A DNA stretch of 6,363 nt, from assembly GCA_903921605.1 (NCBI GenBank), contig CAIXQV010000182.1, positions 1 through 6,363 on the forward strand, in the 5' to 3' direction. Made by a program: the position numbers and the translations under genes. Source of the stretch: an uncultured Planctomycetaceae bacterium (GTDB lineage Bacteria; Planctomycetota; Planctomycetia; Planctomycetales; Planctomycetaceae). A model generated the notes under the pieces. That model had not been told where the DNA came from. It saw only the letters and a program-made list of their open reading frames with translations, and ran no database searches. Positions 1 to 6,363 of this stretch are shown here, piece after piece; the first letter of the stretch is position 1, and the number at the start of each line of letters is the position of its first letter.

Positions 1-3000
1 ATGCCGCCCGAAAAAAAAGACGCGTTGCGACCCGAACAAATCGCAGCCTTCAAACAATGGATTCGCGAGGGTGCCGAATGGCCAGCCACAACAGAAAAAT
101 TCGAAGCGATAAAGCACTGGGCATTTCAGCCGATCCAGGATTTCGCACCGCCCAAAGTGTCTGACGTCGAATGGTCGAAGAACAGCATTGATGCGTTCAT
201 TCACGCTCGCCAGGAAGCCGCTGGGGTCACAGCCGCGCAGCCTGCAGACAAGAAAACGTTGATTCGCCGAGCGACCTTCGACCTGACCGGTTTACCTCCA
301 ACACCGGAAGAAGTTGCGGCCTTTGAACAGGATGACTCTTCTGAAGCTTATGCCAAATTGATCGATCGGCTTTTGGCGTCGCCGCATTATGGTGAACGTT
401 GGGGACGACACTGGCTGGATGTTGTTCGCTATGCTGACACGGCGGGCGAGACTGCGGATTATCCTGTTCCGCTGGCCTGGAAGTATCGCAACTATGTCAT
501 CGATGCGTTCAACTCGGACAAACCATATGACCAGTTCCTGCGAGAACAGATTGCGGGTGACATTCTGGGCAGCCAGCATCCTTCGGAAAACTACGCCGAG
601 CAAGTCACAGCGACAGGATATCTGGCCATTTCGCGTCGCTTCGGGTTCGATTCAGAGAACTATCACCATCTGACAATTCAGGACACCATCGATACGCTGG
701 GACAGTCGGTGATGGGGCTGAGCCTGGGTTGCGCGCGGTGTCATGATCATAAGTTTGATCCAGTCACGATGCATGACTACTACGCAATGTACGGAATCTT
801 CGACAGCAGTCGGTATGCCTTCCCGGGCTCTGAGCAGAAGCAAAGATTCCGCGCAATGGTACCACTGGTCCCAGCCAGCGAAGCGATCCCGGAGTGGCGC
901 GAGTTTGATCATCGCGTGGCGTCACTGACGTCACTGCTCGAAAAGCAAAAGCAGCCTGTGCCCAGTGCGATTCTGCGTTCGCTGCATGACATGGACGGTG
1001 ATTTTGAACTCCAGGCGCCAGCAGCGGGCGGCAGCAATGGAGTCCTGGTGCCGCCGTGGATTTACAGCGGCCGGATCGCAGTGACCAATGCGGCTCAGAG
1101 TCCTTTCCGCAATCTTTATGCTCGAGGCAAAGTGGGGGCCAGCATCGCAGCAGACGGCGGAGCATATAAGATCGCTCAGGCCCTTCATCCTCATCGTGAC
1201 ACCAGCAACTGCGATCACTTGTCAGTGAATCTGGATTTTCGAGTCACCCCGACTCAATCCCCGACGCCGGGCTTGCATGAGTTCAGAATCGGCGGTTACC
1301 CATCTTCACCGGCCATCATCGTGACGATTTCATCGGATACTGTTGCGATCAAAGTCGGAGAACGTCTGGAGAGTATCGCAGCTGTGACTCCCGGTCAGTG
1401 GCAGAACCTGCAGCTTGCAATAGACCTTCACGACCGAAGTTATACGATGACGGTCAGCAGCTTCGATAGCGCCGGCGCTGTGCAGGTTACTGCGTCGCGA
1501 CCGGGATTGCGGTTGAGTCCTGAGTGGTCAGGAATTATCAACTTTAGTGAACTGCTCAGCGATTCCACCGATTCCAATCCGGCTCCTGGCATCGAGTTCG
1601 ACAATCTGGGAGTTCAGGAACAGCCCCTAGCCGCCGCGACGACGGAATCACCACTGTCGACCGGCTCTGCTGCAGTGGATGTCGCCGAGCTGTCAAAGCA
1701 GTTGCAGGAACTGGTCGGCCTTGGCGGTGACTATGAAACTCAAATCAAGGAAATGCCTCCCGCGACTCCCTGGAACGCAGGTCCCAATAGTGTCGTGAAG
1801 ATTGCCGAACGTTCGCAGAGTCCTTATCAGAACATTTTCCCGACTGGCGAATTCGGAGTATTCATGCCGAATCGCGGCGAGTACGACGGTTTCGGATTGA
1901 CGTTACCTGTGATGTGGAAGTCTGAGGAAACTGAAGTTCTCTACACATGCTTCGACTTCAACTGTGCGGATGTTTCAGCAGGTGGTGAAGGTTCCTGGCG
2001 TTACTATGTGGGACATGGCCCGGGGAATTCGGCGGCCATCGAACTCTACATGAATGGCTCGCACTTCTTCCGTCGCAGCGGAGATGCTCGCGATGCCGTT
2101 TGCGCATTAACTGTCGGTCAGTGGTATCAAGTGCAGGTTACGCTCAATCTGAAAACTCGCACCTACGAGGGCACGATTTCAACTCGATCTGCGGCTGATC
2201 CAAATTCGGTGACACAAACGCCATTCCGTGGTGACGTCTCCACCGGCTGGGATGGCCAGATTGATTATTCATTCATCGATAGTTACGGCCATCTGGGCGG
2301 AGTTCGCCCCGCGTTGGATGTCGACAACTATGAGATCTCGACAAAGCCGCATCCGGCCTTCGATGCAAATTCTGTCGACACCACGGCTCCCGAGTTGATG
2401 GCTCGACGAGAAAAGGCGGCTGCCATTCAGAAGCAACTGGCGGCAGTCCGCGAAGAGGCTGAAAAGGCCGGGCAGGAATTGAACTCGTTGTTGACAGACG
2501 GTCCGTTTCCGATGGCTTATGGCATGGCCGAAGGAACTCCGCATGACGTGCAGATTCAGAAACGCGGTGAGCCTACTCAGCCCGGTGATGTGGTGCCTCG
2601 TGGATTTATCGAATCGCTGGGAGGAAATTCTCTGCCCCCCGAGCTGCCGGGAAGTGGACGTCTGCAGCTCGCCCAATGGCTGACGAGTCCGGAGCACCCA
2701 CTGACGGCCCGAGTCATGGCGAATCGACTCTGGCAGTATCATTTTGGGCGAGGACTTGTGAAGACATCGAATGATTTCGGAGTACGCGGACTTCCTCCGA
2801 CACATCCGGAACTTCTGGATCATCTGGCATCGAAGTTTGTGCAGAGTGGCTGGTCGGTGAAATCCATGCATCGCCTGATCATGTTGAGTCGCACGTATCA
2901 ACTGGCTTCAGAACAGGATGCGGCAGCTTTGCAGCACGCAGAGGCACAAACTTCCGCCGTTAATCCAACGGATTTGTACGTGCATTTTCAGCGACGACGT

Positions 3001-3546
3001 CTGAGTGCTGAAGAGATTCGAGATTCGATTCTGCAGGTCAGTGGTGAGCTGGATTCAGCGAGAGGTGAAGGGCATCCGTTTCCTTCGCCAGTGAGCTGGG
3101 GATTCTCACAACACGGTCCGTTCATTGCAGTTTACGATAACAACTTGAGAAGCGTTTACCTGATGACTCAACGATTGAAACGTCATCCGTTCCTTGGTTT
3201 GTTCGATGGATCAGATCCAAATGCGTCGACGGCCGATCGCCTCGGGACGACCGTGCCGACTCAGGCTTTGTTCTTTCTGAACGACGCTTTTGTCCATGCC
3301 AAAGCCGCAGCATGGGCGGACAAATTGATCGCTAACGGCCGCAGTGAAAGTCAACAGATTGATCTCGCGTGGCATCAGGCCTTCGACCGAGCAGCGACGA
3401 CGGAGGAACAAATCTCGTCTGCTGAGTATCTCGCAGCCGCTCGTGAAGAGCTAGCTGTCTTGAATGCTACTGATGCGGACCGACGAGCGTTAGCATCATG
3501 GCTGCGAACATTACTGGGCAGCAATGAGTTCCTGCACGTGGATTGA
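1..3546 (+). CDS. PSCyt2 (DUF1549) / PSD1 (DUF1553) planctomycete cytochrome-family protein with two inserted beta-sandwich-like domains, N-terminus missing
   Basis: The 1181 readable residues follow the planctomycete PSCyt architecture. Residues 1-28 (MPPEKKD... to WIREGAEWP) match the end of a PSCyt1 c-type cytochrome domain, in which the Met of MPP is the likely haem ligand. The ATG at position 1 is therefore probably internal and the true start, with signal peptide and first CXXCH, lies upstream. Residues about 60-267 are DUF1549: FDLTGLPPTPEE at 93-104, YGERWGRHWLDVVRYADT at 130-147, KPYDQFLREQIAGD at 174-187 and a CARCH motif at 244-248. Residues about 358-540 and 598-780 are two similar beta-rich inserts. 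A helical, coiled-coil-like stretch lies at 798-833. PGDVVPRGF near 860-868 leads into DUF1553: NRLWQYHFGRGLV at 908-920, THPELLD, RRRLSAEEIRDS near 1000 and TVPTQALFFLND near 1085. Proteins of this family are predicted to be exported; their biochemical role is not established, although links to polysaccharide breakdown or electron transfer have been proposed. The usual DUF1501 neighbour is absent downstream. Confidence 0.94.
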   Translation: MPPEKKDALRPEQIAAFKQWIREGAEWPATTEKFEAIKHWAFQPIQDFAPPKVSDVEWSKNSIDAFIHARQEAAGVTAAQPADKKTLIRRATFDLTGLPPTPEEVAAFEQDDSSEAYAKLIDRLLASPHYGERWGRHWLDVVRYADTAGETADYPVPLAWKYRNYVIDAFNSDKPYDQFLREQIAGDILGSQHPSENYAEQVTATGYLAISRRFGFDSENYHHLTIQDTIDTLGQSVMGLSLGCARCHDHKFDPVTMHDYYAMYGIFDSSRYAFPGSEQKQRFRAMVPLVPASEAIPEWREFDHRVASLTSLLEKQKQPVPSAILRSLHDMDGDFELQAPAAGGSNGVLVPPWIYSGRIAVTNAAQSPFRNLYARGKVGASIAADGGAYKIAQALHPHRDTSNCDHLSVNLDFRVTPTQSPTPGLHEFRIGGYPSSPAIIVTISSDTVAIKVGERLESIAAVTPGQWQNLQLAIDLHDRSYTMTVSSFDSAGAVQVTASRPGLRLSPEWSGIINFSELLSDSTDSNPAPGIEFDNLGVQEQPLAAATTESPLSTGSAAVDVAELSKQLQELVGLGGDYETQIKEMPPATPWNAGPNSVVKIAERSQSPYQNIFPTGEFGVFMPNRGEYDGFGLTLPVMWKSEETEVLYTCFDFNCADVSAGGEGSWRYYVGHGPGNSAAIELYMNGSHFFRRSGDARDAVCALTVGQWYQVQVTLNLKTRTYEGTISTRSAADPNSVTQTPFRGDVSTGWDGQIDYSFIDSYGHLGGVRPALDVDNYEISTKPHPAFDANSVDTTAPELMARREKAAAIQKQLAAVREEAEKAGQELNSLLTDGPFPMAYGMAEGTPHDVQIQKRGEPTQPGDVVPRGFIESLGGNSLPPELPGSGRLQLAQWLTSPEHPLTARVMANRLWQYHFGRGLVKTSNDFGVRGLPPTHPELLDHLASKFVQSGWSVKSMHRLIMLSRTYQLASEQDAAALQHAEAQTSAVNPTDLYVHFQRRRLSAEEIRDSILQVSGELDSARGEGHPFPSPVSWGFSQHGPFIAVYDNNLRSVYLMTQRLKRHPFLGLFDGSDPNASTADRLGTTVPTQALFFLNDAFVHAKAAAWADKLIANGRSESQQIDLAWHQAFDRAATTEEQISSAEYLAAAREELAVLNATDADRRALASWLRTLLGSNEFLHVD

Positions 3547-3765
3547 AGCGAGTCGCGAGGGACGGGAAGGACAGGGCGATCGGCGGAACTTGCCGGTACG
3601 GGGTGAGGAATTCTCTGCGACGTTCGCCTCAGGAAAAGGTGACCCAGACTTTCTGACCCGCACAATCATCCAACTCAAGATGATCGTTACAAATGGTCGA
3701 ACCAATCATTGGCCAGCCCGCGATTCGTCATGTGGAAAAATGGGGCTCGCCTGATTGGGAACCAG
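3547..3765. other. Intergenic gap between the PSCyt2/PSD1 gene and the TolC-like gene
   Basis: I see no gene, RNA or strong terminator here. Short open frames crossing it have no recognisable protein features. The region ends in several possible starts for the next gene: TTG 3709, ATG 3730 and ATG 3766. No -35/-10 pair is convincing, and no hairpin followed by a T-run separates the two genes, so read-through transcription from the upstream gene is possible. Confidence 0.5.
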
Positions 3766-4146
3766 ATGCAACCCCGGCTCACCAAGTCTACGCGCGTTCA
3801 GCGGCCATGTCCGCCGGATGTTGCTGCGCGCAGATTGCGAAGCGGGGGGTTGAGCTCTATTGCAATTCTGATGCGAGCTTTGTGCGGCATGATGCTGGCG
3901 AGTTCGGTCTGTCTCGCACAAAACCCAACGACCGGTCATTCGTTCAGACCGAACTCGCCCCGCGGCACCGTTCGACCTGCTGTGCATACTCGAACGTTGG
4001 ACGGCACCGAACCGCAACGAGAGATCCAACTGATTCGCTATGGAAATCAGGCTGCGGCTCAGCAGATGCCGATCGCTCCCGAGCCTGCTGCGAGTTCGGA
4101 CAGCGAAGTGGGAACTCAGCGGAATCCAGATTCCCCGGGCCTTGCC

Positions 4147-4209
4147 ACAAGTATGCCCCAAGTTAACGCAAGTATGCCCCGCGTTGCCGCAAACATGCCG
4201 GGTGAGAAA
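4147..4209 (+). repeat. Degenerate 21-bp (7-residue) tandem repeat in the TolC-like N-terminal extension
   Basis: Three in-frame units lie side by side: TSMPQVN (4147-4167), ASMPRVA (4168-4188) and the diverged ANMPGEK (4189-4209). The first two share AGTATGCCCC and a GTT codon at the same place. The repeat lies in the low-complexity linker between the signal peptide and the first OEP repeat, a region expected to be flexible and tolerant of length change. Confidence 0.7.
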
Positions 4210-5259
4210 ATCCCTGAACTTCGAATGCCGAACGGATTGGTTCATCCGGCGGTCCCCTCCACTGACGCCGCGACTGCATTGCAACGTCCTGTGTTATGGT
4301 GGGAGCAGGAGCTCCGAACATCAATTTTGCGTGATCGTCCGCCGATGCCGATGAGTTTGAATGAGACTCTGTACCGCGCGATGACGGAAGCTCCGGAACT
4401 TAAAATCCTGAACTCGGACTGGTGCATTCAGCTTCAGGAGATCACGCGTCAGGACGCGGCCTTCGACTGGAACACATTCGTCAACTCCGTCTGGAATCGA
4501 GACAGCACGCCGATCGGAAGCCAGCTTGACGGTGCTGCAAACCGTTTGCGGAGTCGCACGTCCACGGCCAGAGCCGGCTTGCGAAGACTGGATCGTACTG
4601 GCGGTCAGTTCGAAATCGCACAACAATTCGGCTTCAAGGAAAGTAACTCCCAGTTCATCAGCCCCAATAACCAGGGGAACACTCGACTGGCCTTGCAGTA
4701 TGAGAAACCTTTGTTGCGAGGAGCCGGTGAAGACTATGCCACCAGCCCGCTGCAGCTAGCGGAGATCGACAAAGACATTGCCTTTGATCGACTTCAGGCG
4801 GGGATTCAGGACTATCTGCTGGAAACGGCCAATGCCTATTGGAATCTGGTTCTGCGACGAGGTCGCTTCCTGCAGGCCGTAAATTCGTGGAATCGAGCCA
4901 AGCTGGTTGCCGACGAAATCAGCCAGCGTCAGCAGATCGATGTGAAACCCGTTGCGATGGATCGCGCGATGCAGGATGTGGCTAATCGCCTGGCCGCAGC
5001 GATTCAGGCGGAGCACGACATCATTGTTGCTCAGGAAGTCTTATTGAGTCTGATCTATGCCAATCGTTATCCACAATTTGCCGGGACTGAGGTAGTTCCA
5101 TTGACCTTGCCGCCTCACACCCCGGAAGCGATTGGCCCCGAAACTCAGGTGGAAGTCGCAATCCAGAATCGACCGGAAGTCCATCAGGTCATCCGCGAAA
5201 TTCGGGCGTCAGCGATTGAGCACAAAGTGGCGCAAAGTGAAGTTCTGCCAGCATTGAAT

Positions 5260-5280
5260 CTGGTTCTGAATACTCGGCCG
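5260..5280 (+). other. Frameshift site in the TolC-like gene (probable one-base deletion)
   Basis: Family-like sequence stops in frame 1 after ALNLVL (codon CTG at 5266-5268) and resumes in frame 3 with GAA at 5268-5270 (EYSAGLRGDYN). G5268 is used by both frames, so adding one G here (CTG GAA TAC) makes the reading continuous. The lower limit is fixed by the frame-3 TGA at 5238-5240. No X-XXY-YYZ slippery heptamer is present, which argues against programmed frameshifting. Confidence 0.85.
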
Positions 5281-5840
5281 GTCTGCGAGGTGACTACAAT
5301 GCGGCCGGCGCCTTCACAGATCAGTTCAGTATGGGACAACCAGGCCTCGGCGTGGGGATCGACTTCGAAATTCCCTATAAGAATCGTGCCGCACGAGCCG
5401 CCGCTGAACAGCGTCGCATCGCCATGGCACGGATTCAGAATCAATTCGAAGTTGTCGTCGGCGAAGTTTCTCAGGACGTCCGCAGCCAAGCGATTCAGCG
5501 TAATAAATTCATTGCCGTTCTGCCGCAGCAATGGGAGTCACTGGTTCTCTCCCAGCGTCTGCTGGTGAACACAGAGACGCGACGACGATTCCTTGCCGAT
5601 GGAACTCAGGTGGCAGATCTTTATCTGGACAATTTGCTGCAGATTCAAAGCCGTCTGGAAGCATCCGAGTTTGCCATGTTACAGGCTCAGGTCAACTTTG
5701 CGATGGCCGATATGGGACTGCAGCGGAGCGTGGCCAATCTGAAGACGCTGGCTACGCCGGAGTCACTCGAACAACTCAATATTCCGGGGGCGGAAACCAG
5801 TCAGCGACCGATCATCGAGGGGCCGATGATCGGTCGCTGA
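5269..5840 (+). CDS. C-terminal half of the frameshifted TolC-family protein (frame 3)
   Basis: This is not an independent gene. Frame 3 is open from 5241, just after a TGA at 5238-5240, to the stop at 5838-5840. From 5268 it reads EYSAGLRGDYNAAGAF and then the canonical start of the second OEP repeat, GLGVGIDFEIPYKNRAARA. A long amphipathic helical region follows (VVVGEVSQDVRSQAIQR, then LFLA/LYLDNLLQIQSRLEASEFAMLQAQ-like sequence), which is typical of TolC coiled-coil barrels. An internal ATG at 5331 could be called as a start, but nothing supports initiation there: it falls within the beta-strand segment and has no export signal. Meanwhile frame 1 runs on for about 100 codons of unrelated residues to a stop at 5566-5568. 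That tail is an artefact of the shift. Confidence 0.85.
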
Positions 5841-5843
5841 TTG
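5798..5843. repeat. Near-perfect 20-bp inverted repeat overlapping the TolC-like stop codon
   Basis: The arm TCAGCGACCGATCATCG (5801-5817) is the exact reverse complement of 5824-5840, and the latter ends with the TGA stop. G5800-T5841 (wobble), A5799-T5842 and C5798-G5843 extend the stem to 20 pairs. The loop is AGGGGC (5818-5823). In protein this encodes the last residues QRPIIEGPMIGR. There is no long T-run directly after it (TTGTTGGG), so it is not a classical terminator by itself. It could act in RNA 3'-end protection, in attenuation, or as a block to antisense transcription coming from the convergent gene. Confidence 0.85.
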
Positions 5844-5859
5844 TTGGGTTCGGGCGAGT

Positions 5860-5893
5860 CACGTCCGGCCGTTGACGGCCAGACGTGTTTTTT
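5860..5893 (+). terminator. Rho-independent terminator of the TolC-like gene
   Basis: The stem pairs 5860-5871 with 5876-5887: CACGT-side bases 5860-5865 pair with 5882-5887 and GGCCG with CGGCC, with one C-A mismatch (C5866/A5881). The loop is the tetraloop TTGA. The run TTTTTT (5888-5893) follows immediately on the + strand. It starts 19 bases after the TGA of the TolC-like gene, so position, GC-rich stem and T-run all agree with an intrinsic terminator reading rightward. Confidence 0.88.
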
Positions 5894-5954
5894 CGTCGTC
5901 ACGAAACTTTCTTCGCGGGTTCTACACCCAGCGCTCGCCCGAGAGAGTCTGCAA

Positions 5955-5999
5955 TGGTCCGGAGAGGGGATTCCGGACCAAAATGTCGCTCCTTCGACA
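5955..5999 (-). terminator. Candidate termination region for the minus-strand Cys-rich gene (two stem-loops)
   Basis: Reading leftward from the stop at 6037, the first stem-loop is small: TGTCG/CGACA (5984-5988 with 5995-5999), followed on the minus strand by TTTT (complement of 5980-5983). Directly after it is a stronger hairpin, TGGTCCGGA/TCCGGACCA (5955-5963 with 5972-5980), with an optional G-T pair and a six-base loop. The strong hairpin lacks a T-run on this strand and the weak one has only four T. Termination is therefore plausible but unproven. Confidence 0.45.
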
Positions 6000-6036
6000 A
6001 AAACACTCCGCTTACAATCTCTGACTCCGTCAGGTC

Positions 6037-6363
6037 TTACCAGCAGCCGAACCATTTGCTCCAGCCACCCCAGCTCCATCCGCAATCGTTGCTGGAAGTG
6101 TAGCTGTATGATGAACCGCTGTTGTGGCAGGTATCATTGCTGTAGTTCTGGTCGCACACCTGATCGAAGATCGAGAAGCAATTCGTCAGAACAGGTTCGA
6201 TCCAGCCGAGCAGGTTACAGTCAGAATAGGAAGGCGTTGTGTAGCACCAATTGTAGTCGTCATGACATTCTTCGTTGCAGTCGTTAACAACCGGTGGCAC
6301 TTCTTCGCACACAACTGGTGGTTCGCACACAACTGGTGGTTCGCACACAACTGGTGGTTCGCA
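6037..6363 (-). CDS. Cys/Trp-rich repeat protein of unknown function, C-terminal part only
   Basis: The minus strand is open from the right edge to TAA at 6037-6039 and gives 108 residues, 13 of them Cys and 7 Trp. It begins with three exact CEPPVV hexapeptides, then a diverged CEEVPPVVNDC copy. Next come acidic/Asn-rich sequence with spaced cysteines (NDC, EEC, NWC, SDC, TNC, QVC, DTC) and an aromatic, Gly/Ser-rich tail ending in CGWSWGGWSKWFGCW. I do not recognise a family. The start lies beyond the window; a GTG at 6346-6348 could be mistaken for one but it sits inside the repeat. The high Cys content would suit an exported, disulfide-linked surface or wall protein, as is often suggested for planctomycete envelopes, but no signal peptide can be seen here, so this is only inference. 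It is convergent with the TolC-like gene. Confidence 0.65.
   Translation of the reverse strand, partial: CEPPVVCEPPVVCEPPVVCEEVPPVVNDCNEECHDDYNWCYTTPSYSDCNLLGWIEPVLTNCFSIFDQVCDQNYSNDTCHNSGSSYSYTSSNDCGWSWGGWSKWFGCW
6306..6363 (-). repeat. Exact 18-bp tandem repeat encoding CEPPVV, running off the window
   Basis: The + strand unit CGCACACAACTGGTGGTT occurs three times without a mismatch (6306-6323, 6324-6341, 6342-6359), and a fourth begins with CGCA at the edge. On the minus strand each unit is in frame and encodes CEPPVV. Identity at synonymous positions points to recent expansion by slippage or unequal recombination. The total copy number is unknown because the window stops inside the array. 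Confidence 0.92.

Larger units (their letters stand above)
3766..5840 (+). pseudogene. TolC-family outer-membrane efflux protein (OEP), interrupted by one frameshift
   Basis: Joined across the frameshift this gives about 691 residues with the two-repeat layout of TolC/OEP channel proteins, the trimeric outer-membrane ducts of type I secretion and tripartite efflux systems. From ATG 3766, a basic n-region is followed by a hydrophobic stretch and CLA-QN, a plausible signal peptidase I site. A low-complexity Pro/Met segment follows. The first OEP repeat contains LALQYEKPLLRGAG, then long helices including LLETANAYWNLVLRRGRFLQAV. The second repeat begins at NRPEVHQVIREIRASAIEHKVAQSEVLP-type sequence and continues in frame 3 with GVGIDFEIPYKNRAARAAAEQRR and helices up to the stop at 5838-5840. 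The start is uncertain. ATG 3766 has GGGA five bases upstream; ATG 3871 would give a compact 17-residue signal peptide (656 residues in all); TTG 3709 is the longest option. The product is longer than E. coli TolC (493 residues), mostly through its N-terminal extension. No adaptor or pump gene is visible, so the substrate is unknown. The break may be a sequencing error rather than real decay. Confidence 0.88.

Noticed and set aside
2269..2901. A 210-codon open frame on the minus strand
   Set aside because: It lies wholly inside the DUF1549/DUF1553 gene, has no recognisable domain, and its composition (many Arg, Ser, His) is that of a shadow frame.
3630..3657. Inverted repeat TCAG-G-AAA / TTTCTGA as a terminator after the first gene
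   Set aside because: The stem is short and bulged, the loop is long and no T-run follows.
3665..3693. A promoter before the TolC-like gene using TACAAA (3688-3693) as -10
   Set aside because: It matches TATAAT at only four of six positions and the hexamer 17 bases upstream (ATCATC) does not resemble a -35 box.
3706..4284. A 192-codon open frame on the minus strand opposite the TolC-like N-terminus
   Set aside because: It overlaps the signal peptide and linker of a recognisable gene and shows no motif or export signal, only Arg/Ser-rich shadow sequence.
5260..5280. Programmed -1 ribosomal frameshifting in the TolC-like gene
   Set aside because: There is no slippery heptamer and I saw no strong downstream stem-loop at the right distance; such recoding is not known to me for OEP proteins. 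A missing base explains it more simply.
5531..5875. A 114-codon + strand frame overlapping the end of the TolC-like gene
   Set aside because: Frame 3 over the same bases encodes clear OEP sequence; this frame is low-complexity Gly/Ser/Arg with no family features.
6037..6348. GTG at 6346-6348 as the true start of the Cys-rich gene
   Set aside because: The frame is open to the edge and the GTG is one of several identical Val codons inside the CEPPVV repeat, with no ribosome binding site before it.
6306..6363. CRISPR-like array
   Set aside because: The 18-bp units abut without spacers and are in frame with a coding sequence, so this is a coding tandem repeat.

Overview
The window looks like a piece of a Planctomycetes (PVC superphylum) genome, probably a marine or freshwater Pirellulales/Planctomycetales-type lineage. 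The main reason is the first gene, a very large protein of the planctomycete cytochrome families (PSCyt1 tail, PSCyt2/DUF1549, PSD1/DUF1553), which are heavily expanded in this phylum. A proline-rich, long-leader TolC-type gene and a repeat-bearing Cys-rich protein fit the same picture. Genus cannot be fixed from sequence alone. Both outer genes run off the window, and the right edge lies inside an exact 18-bp tandem repeat, so the fragment may be a short contig broken at a repeat.

Layout, left to right: (1) 1-3546 (+), a PSCyt2/PSD1 protein, very likely missing its N-terminus. It has two mutually similar beta-sandwich-like inserts between the two family domains. (2) 3547-3765, a short gap with no supported gene, promoter or terminator. 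(3) 3766-5840 (+), a TolC-family outer-membrane efflux protein. Its reading frame breaks at about 5268: the N-terminal half is in frame 1 and the C-terminal half in frame 3. One missing G would restore a protein of about 691 residues. (4) 5841-6036, a convergent intergenic region full of hairpins. It holds a textbook intrinsic terminator for the tolC-like gene, a nearly perfect 20-bp inverted repeat that straddles that gene's stop codon, and weaker stem-loops that could end the opposing gene. (5) 6037-6363 (-), the C-terminal 108 residues of a Cys/Trp-rich protein with CEPPVV hexapeptide repeats; its start lies beyond the right edge.

The three genes do not form a recognisable pathway. The cytochrome-family protein and the TolC-like gene share a strand, with about 0.2 kb between them, and could be co-transcribed. 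No adaptor or RND/ABC pump gene is visible beside the TolC-like gene, and no DUF1501 gene, the usual partner of PSCyt/PSD1 genes, follows the first gene. I see no convincing new defence or mobile system. The points most worth a second look are the frameshift, the stop-codon hairpin, the duplicated insert domains and the Cys-rich repeat protein.
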